The notes below the pieces were generated by a model, which searched no databases, had not been told where the DNA came from, and saw nothing but the letters and a program-made list of their open reading frames with translations. The position numbers were made by a program, and so were the translations under genes. Below, one piece after another: positions 16,632 through 24,196 of a DNA stretch of 64,000 nt. The DNA comes from Collinsella aerofaciens. GTDB lineage: Bacteria > Actinomycetota > Coriobacteriia > Coriobacteriales > Coriobacteriaceae. The stretch spans positions 62,001 through 126,000 of the forward strand of contig RQCP01000043.1 of assembly GCA_008668235.1 (NCBI GenBank), in the 5' to 3' direction. Numbering within the stretch: the stretch's first letter is position 1; each line of letters opens with the position of its first letter.

Positions 16632-19190
16632 TTACTGCCCAAAGACCTCTTCGGCGATACGAGCGCTCTCGGCGGCGTCCTTGGCGTAGTAGTCAGCGCC
16701 GATCTGCTTGGCGTATTCGGGGGTGAGCACGGCGCCGCCTACGATGATCTTGACGCCCGGCACCTCGGCATGAAGCAACTTGATGGTCTCCTCCATGGCG
16801 ACGACCGTGGTAGTCATAAGCGCCGAGAGGCCGACGAGCTTAATGTCACGCTCCTGCACGGTCTTGAGCACCTCTTGCGGGTCGACGTCGCGGCCTAGGT
16901 CAAAGACGGTGTAGCCGTAGTTGTCGAGCAGCATTTTGACGATGTTCTTGCCAATATCGTGGATGTCGCCCTTGACGGTGGCCACGCAGATCTTGCCCTT
17001 GTCGGCAATCTCGCCGGCGGGCATCAGGCGCTTGATGGTGTCGAAGCCCACGCGTGCGGCCTCGGCCGAGGCCATGAGCTGCGGCAAGAAAAACTTTCCC
17101 TGGTCAAAGAGGACGCCAACCTCGTCGAGGGCGGGGATAAAGTGATTGTTGATGAGGTCCATGGCGTCGTGGTCTGCCAGTAGACGCTCGGTCTCGGCAG
17201 CGATCTCGCCTTTGCGACCCGAGACGACCATGCGACGAATCGGGTCGTCGTTGCCGTCGGCGCCGGCGGTGCCCGCGGCAGGCGCGGCATCACTCGATGC
17301 GGCCTGAGCTGCTGCCGGGTTTGCGGCGATCTTGTACGGATCGGTCCAGTCGGCGTAGCGCTCGATGTATCCGGTCGAGCCCTCGTCCTCAACGCTCAGG
17401 ACGCGATAGCTGTAGACGGTATCCATAAAGCGCTTGGAGCCCGGGTTCATGATGGGGGCGTCCAGACCCGCGCCAAAAGCGGCGGCCAAAAAGACCGAGC
17501 CCAGCAGCGGGCGGGCAGGCAGGCCAAAGCTGATGTTCGACACGCCGAGCGCGCACTTGACGCCCAGACGCTCCTTGCACAGGGACATGGCGCGCAGGAT
17601 CTGCTCGGCCTGGCGTTGATTGGTCGAGGCGGTCATGACCAGGCAGTCGATGAGGATGCGGTCCGGGCCGATGCCGTAACGGGCAGCCTCGGCCACGATG
17701 TGCTCGGCGATGGCGAAGCGAGCCTCGGCGGTATCGGGGATGCCGCCTTCGTCGAGCGTAAGGCCGACAACGTTGGTGCCGTAGTGGGCGACCAGCGGAA
17801 AGATCTCATCCATGATCTGCTGCTTGCCATTGACCGAGTTGATGATGGGCTTGCCGGCGTAGCGGCGCACGGCGGCCTCGACGGCTGCGGGGTCGGTGGA
17901 GTCGATCTGCAGCGGCAGCAACGTGGAGCCCTGGAGCTGCTCGGTGGCCTGTTGGATGATCTTGACCTCGTCGATCTCGGGCAGGCCCACGTTAACGTCC
18001 AGGATGTCGGCGCCCTGTTCCTGCTGGCTGATACCCTGGCTCACGACGTAGTCCAGGTCGCCGTCGCGCAGGGCCTGCTGCAGGCGCTTTTTGCCGGTGG
18101 GGTTGATGCGCTCGCCGATGACGGCGATCTTGTGGCCGTCGCAGGGAAGGTCCACGACCGTTTGGGCGCTCGTGACCGACATGCTGGGCTTGCGGCGGCG
18201 CGGGCTGGGCGTGTGGTTATCGATAAGCGTGCGCAAGGCCGCCATGTGCGCCGGCGTGGTGCCGCAGCAGCCGCCCACGACGCTCACGCCGTCGGCGATC
18301 ATGCCGGCGACGGCTTCGGCGTATTCGGGGGCCTGGATATCAAAGACGGTATTGCCGTCATCGTCCACGTGGGGCAGTCCCGCGTTGGCTTGCACCATAA
18401 TGGGCTTGTCGGTAACGGTGAGCATACGCGCGGCGAGTCCTCGGAGCTCGGCCGGTCCTTGGCTGCAGTTGATGCCCAAAACGTCGGCGCCAATGGCATC
18501 GAGCGTGATGGCGGCAACCTCGGGACTCGTGCCCAGGAAGGTGCGACCGTCTTCCTCAAAGGTCATGGTGGCAAAGACGGGCAGGTCGGAGTTCTCGCGG
18601 CAGGCGAGGACCGCCGCCTTGATCTCGGCAAGGTCAGTCATGGTCTCGATAATAAAGAGGTCCACGCCCGCATCGACGCCGGCACGCACTTCCTCGGCAA
18701 AGAGGTTGTAGGCCTCGTCGAAGCTGAGGGTACCCAAGGGGCGAAGCAGCGCGCCGATGGGGCCGATGTCACCGGCGACGTAGCGGGCGCCGGCCTCGCG
18801 GGCACAGGCGACGGCCGCGGCAAAGACGTCTGCCACGGTGGCGGCACCGTCGAGCTTGTGGGCGTTGGCGCCAAAGGTGTTGGCGGTGATCACGCCGCAG
18901 CCGGCCTCGACATATTGACGTTGGATATCGGTGATAACCTGGGGTTCCTCAAAGTTGAGCAGCTCGGGCAGGGCGCCCGCCTTCATGCCAGCGGCCTGCA
19001 ACATGGTGCCCATGCCGCCGTCGAACAGCAGGTGTCCCGTGCCCTCGATGGCCGCACGCAGGCGATCGTCCTTAATGCGCAGATCGTCGATCGTGCGCGT
19101 CTTGTACGTGGCACCGTTGCGACGTGCGGCATCAACGGGTGCCGCCAATGCAGTGCCGTCAGAATCATGAGTGATAAGCGGAGTAAACAT
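16632..19190 (-). CDS. metH: Cobalamin-dependent methionine synthase lacking the activation domain
   Basis: An 852-aa enzyme transferring the methyl group of 5-methyl-THF to homocysteine via cobalamin. Domain order: homocysteine-binding domain (~50-335; DGGMGTMLQ, zinc cysteines in NCSQGP and GGCCGTTP), pterin-binding domain (~355-610; IGERINPTG), an Ala-rich linker, cobalamin cap (~660-745) and the B12 fold, whose GDIHDIG motif gives the lower-ligand His744. E. coli MetH is about 1,200 aa; the missing C-terminal reactivation domain is matched by the separate gene just upstream. Start ATG 19190 has GGAGCC before it. It is the third gene of the metF operon. Confidence 0.93.
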   Translation of the reverse strand: MFTPLITHDSDGTALAAPVDAARRNGATYKTRTIDDLRIKDDRLRAAIEGTGHLLFDGGMGTMLQAAGMKAGALPELLNFEEPQVITDIQRQYVEAGCGVITANTFGANAHKLDGAATVADVFAAAVACAREAGARYVAGDIGPIGALLRPLGTLSFDEAYNLFAEEVRAGVDAGVDLFIIETMTDLAEIKAAVLACRENSDLPVFATMTFEEDGRTFLGTSPEVAAITLDAIGADVLGINCSQGPAELRGLAARMLTVTDKPIMVQANAGLPHVDDDGNTVFDIQAPEYAEAVAGMIADGVSVVGGCCGTTPAHMAALRTLIDNHTPSPRRRKPSMSVTSAQTVVDLPCDGHKIAVIGERINPTGKKRLQQALRDGDLDYVVSQGISQQEQGADILDVNVGLPEIDEVKIIQQATEQLQGSTLLPLQIDSTDPAAVEAAVRRYAGKPIINSVNGKQQIMDEIFPLVAHYGTNVVGLTLDEGGIPDTAEARFAIAEHIVAEAARYGIGPDRILIDCLVMTASTNQRQAEQILRAMSLCKERLGVKCALGVSNISFGLPARPLLGSVFLAAAFGAGLDAPIMNPGSKRFMDTVYSYRVLSVEDEGSTGYIERYADWTDPYKIAANPAAAQAASSDAAPAAGTAGADGNDDPIRRMVVSGRKGEIAAETERLLADHDAMDLINNHFIPALDEVGVLFDQGKFFLPQLMASAEAARVGFDTIKRLMPAGEIADKGKICVATVKGDIHDIGKNIVKMLLDNYGYTVFDLGRDVDPQEVLKTVQERDIKLVGLSALMTTTVVAMEETIKLLHAEVPGVKIIVGGAVLTPEYAKQIGADYYAKDAAESARIAEEVFGQ

Positions 19191-19199
19191 CGGGGGCTC

Positions 19200-19988
19200 C
19201 TAATGGCTGGAATAGCAGGTGGTGTGGGCGGCGCGGAAGCGACAGCTCTCGCGCATGCGGCAGATATTGCAGGTGGGGCGGGTCTGGGCGTCGTGGACCT
19301 CGCCGTCAAACAGACCGATCACCGCGGTCACGCTTTTGGTGGGCATGAGCAGGCTGGTGGGTGTGACGGTCAGGCCGATGAGCCGCGTGGCGTTGAGCGC
19401 ATTGACGATCGAGCGCTGGGCCGAGAGCGGGCAGTCGCCGTAGCCGGGACTAAAGCGCCAGTTGCCGGCGAGTCCGTGTGCTGCGGCGTCCGTCTTGACC
19501 TGCTGGTCCATTTGCTCAACGGCGGCTTCCACGTAAGCGGAGCACGCGGCGTCGAGCACGGCGCCCTCCAGGGGATGTTGGGCTCCCGTGGTGCGCAGGC
19601 GACGCTCGGCGTCCATGCCGAGGGTGCATGCCATGAGCGCGGCAAAGCGGGCATCTTTGAGATGTCGATAGATATCGCGACCTCGCAGCTCAACGTTGGT
19701 GCCGACCAAGTGAATGCAAGGCTCACTTTGTTCGTCCACGCCCGTGGCATCGACGGCAAACACGCGGCGCACGCCACGGGGCTCAATGTCAAGTTCCAGA
19801 CGCTCGACCACAAGCTCAATACGTCGTGACAGCTCGGGTTCAATCTGCTGGCCGCCGTAACCCAGATACCGCAGCATCTCGGCACGGTCGACACGGGGAT
19901 GGTGCGCAGCATCGACACGGTAAAGCGCCGGCGACGCAAGGTCGGCCGGCACTTCGACAGCGGTTGTATCGATGTGCGGTTTTTCCAT
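19200..19988 (-). CDS. MetH activation-domain-like protein
   Basis: A 262-aa protein placed between metF and metH. YGDCPLSAQRSIVNALNATRLIGL and TPTSLLMPTKSVTAVIGL resemble the SAM-binding part of the MetH activation domain (MSxxKSVSAVIG-type motif). This is presumably the reactivation module missing from the shortened MetH. The C-terminal CNICRMRESCRFR provides three Cys, suggesting a metal or cluster site. The ATG at 19988 shares one base with the metF stop (TAATG), so the two are translationally coupled. The metH start lies 9 bases after its stop. The role in reductive methylation is inferred from homology and context. Confidence 0.85.
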   Translation of the reverse strand: MEKPHIDTTAVEVPADLASPALYRVDAAHHPRVDRAEMLRYLGYGGQQIEPELSRRIELVVERLELDIEPRGVRRVFAVDATGVDEQSEPCIHLVGTNVELRGRDIYRHLKDARFAALMACTLGMDAERRLRTTGAQHPLEGAVLDAACSAYVEAAVEQMDQQVKTDAAAHGLAGNWRFSPGYGDCPLSAQRSIVNALNATRLIGLTVTPTSLLMPTKSVTAVIGLFDGEVHDAQTRPTCNICRMRESCRFRAAHTTCYSSH

Positions 19989-20860
19989 TACCCCAGGCGC
20001 TCCATAATGGTCGCGGCGATCGCAGGACGGTTCATAGTGTACAGGTGCAGGCCGTCGGCGCCGTGCTCCTTGAGGTCGCAAAGCTGGCGGGCGGCATAAT
20101 CTACACCGGCTGCCTGCAGGCTCTCGGGGTCGTTCTCGTACTTGGCGAGAATCTTGATGACGGGGGAGGGCAGCGACGCGCCGCACATAAAGACCATGCG
20201 GCTGATCTGCGACTTGCCCATAAACGGCATGATGCCCGCGGTAATGGGCACGGTGATACCGGCCTTGTCGGCAAGCTCGCGAAAACGGTAGAAGCACTCG
20301 TTATCAAAGAAGAGCTGTGTCACAAAGAAGCTCGCGCCGGCGTCCTGTTTTTGCTTGAGGTGTTCGACCGAGAGGTTGAGATCCACACAGGCAATGTGGC
20401 CCTCGGGGTAGGCTGCGGCGCCTACGCAAAAGCCGGCGTCGACGAGCTCGGGGATGAGGTCGCGGGCGTAGGCGTAGTCGGAGGCGGGCTTGTCGTCCTC
20501 GGTCGCGCCGGCAGGGAGATCGCCACGCAGGGCCAGGATGTTTTCAACGCCGGCGGTGCGATACTCGTCGATCTTGGCGGCGATGTCGGCGTGGGTGCGG
20601 CCCACGCAGGTGAGGTGTGCCACCGAGGGCGTGTCGAATTCGCTCGAAATCATATGCGCGATGGGGGCGGTGGTGGCACCGTTGCCCGAGCCGCCGGCCG
20701 AGCAGGTGACCGAGACAAAGCTCGGCGAAAGCTTGCACAGATTGCCTGCCACTTCGCGAGCCGTGTCGAGGGTGAGCTCGCCCTTGGGCGGGAACATCTC
20801 AAACGAAACGGGCGCGGTGCCCTGGGATGCTGCCTGCTTAAAAACCTCGTCGACGCGCAT
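19988..20860 (-). CDS. metF: 5,10-methylenetetrahydrofolate reductase
   Basis: A 290-aa flavoprotein making 5-methyl-THF for MetH. VSFEMFPPKGE holds the catalytic Glu. VTCSAGGSG, LALRGDLP and FVTQLFFDNECFYRF match MetF FAD- and folate-binding regions. The length is standard. ATG 20860 is preferred because AGAGGAGC lies upstream; a longer frame to 20926 has none. It is the first gene of a tight three-gene operon with the MetH activation protein and metH, so methyl-THF production and use are coupled. No SAM or cobalamin riboswitch was recognised upstream. Confidence 0.95.
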   Translation of the reverse strand: MRVDEVFKQAASQGTAPVSFEMFPPKGELTLDTAREVAGNLCKLSPSFVSVTCSAGGSGNGATTAPIAHMISSEFDTPSVAHLTCVGRTHADIAAKIDEYRTAGVENILALRGDLPAGATEDDKPASDYAYARDLIPELVDAGFCVGAAAYPEGHIACVDLNLSVEHLKQKQDAGASFFVTQLFFDNECFYRFRELADKAGITVPITAGIMPFMGKSQISRMVFMCGASLPSPVIKILAKYENDPESLQAAGVDYAARQLCDLKEHGADGLHLYTMNRPAIAATIMERLG

Positions 20861-21286
20861 ATCGTGCTCCTCTAGATACGTAATAGTGTGATGTGTTGTA
20901 AGGATTCTACAGCACCACTGTGTCACGGTGGAGTTTCACTCGTTATTCGGGGATACCAATCAAAGATGCCTTGCTATCGGCTTTCTCTATAGCAGAGCGG
21001 CTAATCTAGGCACGGACTATAAAGACTGGTATCTGATGCAAAATACCAGTTAATAGAGCTCCATCTCAAATTGACTACCCTTAAACCATGGGGAGAGGTC
21101 TGCAATTTATGCAGTTGATTGGCTGTTGAGGGTGGCAACGCCGCCTCGATAGGGTAACCTCATTGATTGGTTTCGCGACAGCAACATAACGGTAATGTCG
21201 CGGAAACACGGCGAGTCTAAGCTATGACTCGTTCGTTAGTAATCAACACCGCTTCTCACGCGGTGCCGATACGAAGGGAGTTCCGT
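20861..21286. other. Divergent intergenic region metF/glnN
   Basis: About 425 bases holding the promoters of both operons; no convincing -35/-10 pair was assigned. CTGGTAT and ATACCAG form a hairpin (about 21029-21053). A stronger one, GTTTCGCGACA with TGTCGCGGAAAC (21170-21207, one bulge), lies 80 bases before glnN. I do not see the glutamine riboswitch consensus. Confidence 0.45.
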
Positions 21287-23374
21287 ATGGCCGAACTTAC
21301 TGACCGCTTCGGGACCATGGTGTTCTCTGAGGAAGTCATGAAGGACTACCTCCCCAAGGACATTTGGAAGCGCCTTGCTGCAACCCTCGAGGGCGGTGAG
21401 CCGCTCGACCTGGATGTGGCCAACGCCGTTGCCCATGCCATGAAGGTCTGGGCCATCTCCAAGGGTGCGACGCACTATGCGCACTGGTTCCAGCCGCTTT
21501 CGGGCATTACTTCCGAGAAGCACGACAGCTTCCTGGAGCCCAACCACGACGGCACCGCCATTACCAAGTTTACGGGCAAGAACCTCATCCAGGGCGAGCC
21601 CGATGCCTCCAGCTTCCCCAACGGCGGCCTGCGCGCCACCTTCGAGGCCCGTGGCTACACCGCTTGGGATCCCACTAGCCCCGCCTTTATCAAGGACGAC
21701 GTCCTGTGCATCCCCACGGCTTTCTGCTCCTACACGGGCGAGGCCCTGGACAAGAAGACCCCGCTGCTGCGCTCCATGACCGCGCTCTCGCGTGAGTCTA
21801 AGCGCGTTTTGGCGCTGTTTGGCAAGACCCCCAAGAAGGTCGTTCCTTCCGTGGGCGACGAGCAGGAGTACTTCCTGATCAAGAAGGACGCCTACCGCAA
21901 GCGCAAGGACCTGGTCATTACCGGCCGCACCCTCTTTGGCGCCGCTCCCTGCAAGGGCCAGGAGCTCGAGGAGCACTACTTTGGCGCTATCCGCCCCACC
22001 GTCTCGGCCTATATGAAGGATCTGGACGATGAGCTGTGGGCGCTTGGCATTCCCGCCAAGACCAAGCACAACGAGGTTGCTCCCTGCCAGCATGAGCTTG
22101 CCCCCGTCTATGGCGAAGTCAACGAGGCCATCGACCAGAATCTGGTCATGATGGAGAAGATGAAGCTCATCGCCTCCCGCCATGACTTGGTCTGCCTGCT
22201 GCACGAGAAGCCCTTCGAGGGCATTAACGGTTCGGGCAAGCACAACAACTGGTCGCTTGGCACCGAATCCGAGAATCTGCTCGACCCGGGCGACACCCCG
22301 CTCGACAACCTGCAGTTCATCGTCTTCCTCACCGCGGTGATCGAGGCCGTCGATAACTATCAGGAGCTTCTGCGTGCCTCCGTTGCCTCGGCCGGCAACG
22401 ATCATCGTCTGGGCGCCAACGAGGCTCCTCCGGCGATTATGTCTATCTTCCTGGGCGACCAGCTTACCGAGGTCGTCGAGAAGATCATCGATGGCAAGGC
22501 TTCCGTCCATGCCACGCGCGGCGTGCTCGACCTGGGCGCCGATACCCTGCCCAAACTGATGCAGGACAACACCGACCGCAACCGCACCTCCCCGTTCGCC
22601 TTCACCGGCAACAAGTTTGAGTTCCGTGCCTGCGGCTCCGAGCAGAACGTTTCCGACTCCAACCTGGTGCTCGATGCCGCCGTGGCCAAGTCGCTCAAGT
22701 CCTTCGCCGACGCGCTTGAGGGTACGCCCGAGGATGAGTTCCAGGACGCTGCGCTCGAGTACTGCAAGAAGGTCCTGACCGACCACCAGCGCATCCTGTT
22801 CTCCGGTGACGGCTACTCCGATGAGTGGCCCGTTGAGGCCGAGAAGCGTGGTCTTGCCAACAACAAGACCACGGCCGACGCCCTGCCCGCCTTTGTTTCC
22901 GATAAGGCCATCGCACTCTTTGAGGAGACGGGTGTCCTGACCAAGGCCGAGGCTCAGTGCCGCTACGACTGCAAGCTCGAGAAGTACAACAAGCTCATGA
23001 ACATCGAGGCCACCACGATGGTTCGCGAGGCGCGTCGTACCTATCGCCCGGTCATTACCGCCTATGCCACCAAGGTCGCTAAGGGCCTTGAGACTATTCG
23101 TGCCGCCGGTGCCGAGGCCGCCATGCAGTGCGAGCAGAACACGCTCAACAAGCTCTGCAACGGTATCACCACCATCAACGACTCCATCAAGGCGCTTGAC
23201 GCCGTGCATCAGAAGGCTGAGGCCCTCGATGGCCAGGAGCAGGCCAACGTGTACGCGCACGAGGTCGTTCCCGCTATGGATGCGCTGCGTGCCGCCGTGG
23301 ACGCCATGGAGGAGATCGTGGCAGCCGACTACTGGCCGGTCCCGACCTACGACGACATCCTGTTCTACGTGTAG
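21287..23374 (+). CDS. glnN: Glutamine synthetase type III
   Basis: A 695-aa GSIII enzyme (ATP-dependent glutamate plus ammonia to glutamine). The length, twice that of a GSI subunit minus the adenylylation region, is diagnostic, as is FGTMVFSEEVMKDYLPK at the start. NEVAPCQHELAPVY, NGSGKHNNWSLGT and NRTSPFAFTGNKFEFRACGS carry the ATP- and glutamate-binding residues. GSIII is common in Bacteroides, cyanobacteria and some gut anaerobes. ATG 21287 has GGGAG upstream and begins MAELTDRFG; the in-frame ATG at 21224 has no such site. It is monocistronic, followed by a strong terminator. Confidence 0.96.
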   Translation: MAELTDRFGTMVFSEEVMKDYLPKDIWKRLAATLEGGEPLDLDVANAVAHAMKVWAISKGATHYAHWFQPLSGITSEKHDSFLEPNHDGTAITKFTGKNLIQGEPDASSFPNGGLRATFEARGYTAWDPTSPAFIKDDVLCIPTAFCSYTGEALDKKTPLLRSMTALSRESKRVLALFGKTPKKVVPSVGDEQEYFLIKKDAYRKRKDLVITGRTLFGAAPCKGQELEEHYFGAIRPTVSAYMKDLDDELWALGIPAKTKHNEVAPCQHELAPVYGEVNEAIDQNLVMMEKMKLIASRHDLVCLLHEKPFEGINGSGKHNNWSLGTESENLLDPGDTPLDNLQFIVFLTAVIEAVDNYQELLRASVASAGNDHRLGANEAPPAIMSIFLGDQLTEVVEKIIDGKASVHATRGVLDLGADTLPKLMQDNTDRNRTSPFAFTGNKFEFRACGSEQNVSDSNLVLDAAVAKSLKSFADALEGTPEDEFQDAALEYCKKVLTDHQRILFSGDGYSDEWPVEAEKRGLANNKTTADALPAFVSDKAIALFEETGVLTKAEAQCRYDCKLEKYNKLMNIEATTMVREARRTYRPVITAYATKVAKGLETIRAAGAEAAMQCEQNTLNKLCNGITTINDSIKALDAVHQKAEALDGQEQANVYAHEVVPAMDALRAAVDAMEEIVAADYWPVPTYDDILFYV

Positions 23375-23404
23375 GGCGTAACTGACATATCGTCACGGTA
23401 TTGA

Positions 23405-23438
23405 GCCGGGGTCCGCATCATGCGGGCCCCGGTTTTTG
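23405..23438 (+). terminator. Terminator after glnN
   Basis: CCGGGGTCCGCA-TCA-TGCGGGCCCCGG (one mismatch) followed by TTTTTG, 32 bases after the glnN stop. Confidence 0.92.
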
Positions 23439-23501
23439 TTTGCGAAGGACGCTTTGAAGCCCGTTTTGCCGCCGATTTGCCTAGGTATAAAGGGCTATGG
23501 G

Positions 23502-23710
23502 CAAAAAACGTCAAATATGAGTACTGTCACAAGTCCTGTAACATTATTTATTTGCAAAATATGTAGTGTTACGCAACATATGCCCAAGTACTTAGCCGAT
23601 AAACGTCTGCAATTTTTCCGCCGTAGGACGCCTGACGGCTAAATCGCCTTCTGAAGGCATGAAATCTCTGTAACTAAAATGGTAACAGTACTCATATTTG
23701 CCATTTTTTG
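23502..23710. mobile_element. MITE-like element with 29-bp terminal inverted repeats
   Basis: The arms at 23502-23530 and 23682-23710 match at 26 of 29 positions (core CAAATATGAGTACTGT). The 209-bp body is AT-rich compared with its surroundings and contains smaller hairpins (GCCTTC-TGAAGGC region; GCCGT/ACGGC). No transposase or credible open frame is inside. A target-site duplication was not evident. Confidence 0.7.
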
Positions 23711-23727
23711 ACCACAGGCCTTGCGAT

Positions 23728-23770
23728 GATGCCGGGATCCGCACCCTGCCGGGTTCGAATCCCGGCATAT
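23728..23770 (+). pseudogene. Truncated tRNA-like fragment (T-arm end)
   Basis: GCCGGGTTCGAATCCCGGC is a perfect tRNA T arm, but no D arm, anticodon arm or matching 5' acceptor strand precedes it, and no CCA follows. ATGCCGGGAT also pairs with ATCCCGGCAT. It is probably a tRNA remnant left next to the MITE-like element. Confidence 0.45.
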
Positions 23771-23775
23771 CGGTA

Positions 23776-23810
23776 GCAAAAAGCCCGTCACCGCGGGGGT
23801 AACGGGCTTC
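23776..23810 (-). terminator. Terminator for tRNA-Glu
   Basis: On the minus strand, AAGCCCGTTACC pairs with GGTGACGGGCTT and is followed by TTTTT; it lies just downstream of the tRNA-Glu 3' end. Confidence 0.8.
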
Positions 23811-23820
23811 TTAATTTAAA

Positions 23821-23897
23821 TGGTGCCCCCAGCGGGATTCGAACCCGCGATATCCACCTTGAAAGGGTGGCGTCCTTGGCCGCTAGACGATGGGGAC
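23821..23897 (-). tRNA. tRNA-Glu (UUC anticodon)
   Basis: A complete cloverleaf on the minus strand. The acceptor stem is GTCCCCA with TGGGGGC (one G-T pair), the anticodon loop CTTTCAA carries TTC, the T arm is GCGGGTTCGAATCCCGC, and CCA is encoded. A terminator lies directly after it. Confidence 0.95.
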
Positions 23898-23998
23898 AGC
23901 GGAAAAGAGTATAGCAGACTTTTTTGCCGGCGCGTATATCGTTGGCAAACTGGAAAACCACCACATAGGAGCTGGCTCTCTATCCCGATCTTCAAATA

Positions 23999-24133
23999 TC
24001 TCAATCTGTAACATCTGGGCGGGCAAATCGGCTCTATCTGTTACAGATCGAGACAAAAGGCGGGCGTCGGGACGAACATCTCATTCTGTAACAGTAAGAC
24101 GACTTTTAACGGTCTAGATGTTACAGATTGTGA
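23999..24133. repeat. Two tandem 80-bp hairpin repeats
   Basis: TCTCAATCTGTAACA (23999-24013) pairs with 24039-24053 (one mismatch), and the same arrangement recurs exactly 80 bases later (24079-24093 with 24119-24133, two mismatches). The loops differ between copies while the arms are kept. No coding content. Confidence 0.7.
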
Positions 24134-24155
24134 CAAATCGCTGGGATGGGTCAAA

Positions 24156-24190
24156 ACCACCACAAAGGTGCCTGTCCCCTTTGTGGTGGT
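24156..24190 (-). terminator. Perfect 13-bp hairpin after murT-gatD
   Basis: ACCACCACAAAGG (24156-24168) pairs perfectly with 24178-24190 around loop TGCCTGTCC. On the minus strand the stem ends in GGTTTTGA just after the murT-gatD stop, so it probably terminates that transcript. The sequence looks like a dispersed repeat rather than a unique terminator. Confidence 0.6.
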
Positions 24191-24196
24191 GAGGTG

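Noticed and set aside
20861..21286. SAM, cobalamin or glutamine riboswitch for metF or glnN
   Set aside because: Hairpins exist but none of the conserved cores of these riboswitches was recognised.
23436..23642. 68-codon open frame
   Set aside because: It lies across the MITE-like element, has no ribosome-binding site and an untypical composition.
23728..23770. Functional tRNA gene
   Set aside because: Only the T arm can be formed; D arm, anticodon arm and acceptor stem are missing.
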